Shown here: positions 5,861 to 6,692 of the stretch, in pieces
Position numbering within the stretch: the stretch's first letter is position 1
Layout of the letters: each line of letters begins with the position of its first letter
Source of the DNA: Planctomycetota bacterium
GTDB lineage: Bacteria > Planctomycetota > Planctomycetia > Pirellulales > Pirellulaceae
Assembly (NCBI GenBank): GCA_019347795.1
Contig: JAHWKS010000318.1
Location: 1 to 6,692, forward strand
Length of the DNA: 6,692 bases
Reading direction: 5' to 3'
Made by a program: the position numbers and the translations under genes
The notes under the pieces: generated by a model
What the model saw: the letters and a program-made list of their open reading frames with translations, nothing else
Database searches by the model: none
Told to the model about the DNA's origin: nothing

Positions 5861-6692
5861 TTATCGCGTGAGATGAAACAGTTGTCCGCGAGGCATTCGG
5901 AGCTCACGCGTATGGGGAAACGACGCTTGGAAGGATCGTAAACGGGCCTCGGCCTGCGCCTCGTATCCTTCCTCCACGGCTATCCATACGCCGCGCGACG
6001 TCGGCGTCAGCGATAAGTGACGATTATCGCCGGATCGATCCTCCCCGTAATAGTAGTAGCGAAACGCCAAAGAGCGATAGCTGCTGCCAACAATGAGAAT
6101 CTCCTCATTGTGCTGAATCTCCCGTTCGATGGCGGCGGCCATTTCGCGCCAGGCTGTGTAAGGAGGCCGCGTAAAGTAGTCGACAAGTCCCACGGCGTAT
6201 AGCGATAAAAACATGGCCGCGGTAACGGCTCGTAGTGTGTCGCCAATGGCGGATTTCCGGTGTTTATTCGCGATAAGCGCGGCCGCTGCGAGGCCGGCGC
6301 CGGCGGCGATGGACGCCGCGAAATACCGAGAGCGCACCAGAATGTTGAAGTCACCAACGGCCAACGCCCCGGCTAAAACGACCGGTCCGGCGCATAGCCA
6401 CGCCAGCAGTACTCCTCGTCTTCCTAGCCGGCAGGCGCCAGCGAGAACCACGGCCGCAACGATTAAGCCCGCGGTTCGCGCAAAGTACTCGTCGTCGAGG
6501 TACGGATCCGCCCCTGCTGCGAAGCTTCCCAGCAGGTGCAGCGGGTCATCCCACGTCGCCTTCGGCAACCAGTCGAGGTTCTTCTCCCCCTCAGCCACTG
6601 CTACCTGATAAATCGCCCAAGGAGCAAACGCCGCGTGACCGAGAAGCAGACCCGCGAGCAAGCGCCATTTACGGCGATCATACAGCAGATAG
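5861..6692 (-). CDS. GT-C membrane glycosyltransferase (PMT_2/ArnT-like), C-terminal part, cut by window edge
   Basis: The frame is open to the window edge; upstream of the TTG at 6661 the codons continue YLLYDRRKWR, so the true start lies outside. About 277 residues are present. Hydrophobic segments include RLLAGLLLGHAAFAPWAIYQ, GLIVAAVVLAGA, GVLLAWLCAGPVVLAGALAV, YFAASIAAGAGLAAAALI and AVTAAMFLSLYAVGLVDYF. A roughly 110-residue soluble tail follows, with AWREMAAAIE and EEILIVGSS. This layout and the NILVRSRYF element fit PMT_2/GT39 enzymes such as ArnT, which use lipid-linked sugars to glycosylate lipids or proteins on the outer face. The catalytic acidic loop expected near the N-terminus is not in the window. 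Pairing with a GT2 and a LAB_N gene strengthens the call; acceptor and sugar are unknown. Confidence 0.75.
   Translation of the reverse strand, partial: YLLYDRRKWRLLAGLLLGHAAFAPWAIYQVAVAEGEKNLDWLPKATWDDPLHLLGSFAAGADPYLDDEYFARTAGLIVAAVVLAGACRLGRRGVLLAWLCAGPVVLAGALAVGDFNILVRSRYFAASIAAGAGLAAAALIANKHRKSAIGDTLRAVTAAMFLSLYAVGLVDYFTRPPYTAWREMAAAIEREIQHNEEILIVGSSYRSLAFRYYYYGEDRSGDNRHLSLTPTSRGVWIAVEEGYEAQAEARLRSFQASFPHTRELRMPRGQLFHLTR

Noticed and set aside
1..6692. CRISPR array, tRNA or rRNA genes
   Set aside because: No regularly spaced repeats and no recognisable tRNA or rRNA sequence were found on reading both strands.

Overview
This GC-rich window probably comes from a Planctomycetota-type or similar environmental Gram-negative-like bacterium. 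That rests only on remembered resemblance of the IstB and recombinase sequences, the standalone LAB_N/GT2 cell-envelope genes and the base composition; it is not proven here. The window has two halves. The left two thirds (about 1-4740, + strand) is an accessory region built from mobile DNA. The right third (4795-6692, - strand) is an ordinary cell-envelope glycosylation operon converging on it.

Accessory region: 1-172 is a C-rich flank with no gene. A complete tyrosine recombinase (173-1258, all six catalytic residues present) is followed by a 196-base gap and a 756-codon gene (1455-3725). That gene encodes a CHAT (caspase-like) protein with a large unassigned N-terminal half. A degenerate direct repeat lies just after the recombinase stop (1268-1306) and again just after the CHAT stop (3711-3752), so the CHAT gene sits in an interval bounded by similar sites. 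Recognisable IS21-family IstA sequence begins almost exactly where the second repeat ends. The IS21 remnant is badly damaged: an istA 3' fragment is joined by an internal deletion to an istB 3' fragment that also carries a one-base frameshift. A small intact gene for a CHC2 zinc-finger (primase-type) protein follows at 4359-4739.

Envelope operon, transcribed right to left: the 3' part of a GT-C (PMT_2/ArnT-like) membrane glycosyltransferase running off the window edge, then a GT2 polyprenyl-phosphate sugar transferase (DPM1/ArnC/GtrB type), then a 99-residue LAB_N membrane protein whose start overlaps the GT2 stop by 8 bases. The inferred pathway is that GT2 charges a lipid carrier with sugar at the cytoplasmic face, the LAB_N protein may help move or position the lipid-sugar, and the GT-C enzyme transfers the sugar on the outer face.

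The most interesting part is the recombinase plus CHAT-gene unit. It is a candidate mobile cassette carrying a caspase-like, possibly anti-phage, effector that landed in or beside an IS21 element. The repeats and the boundary coincidence are visible in the sequence; mobility and defence function are inference.
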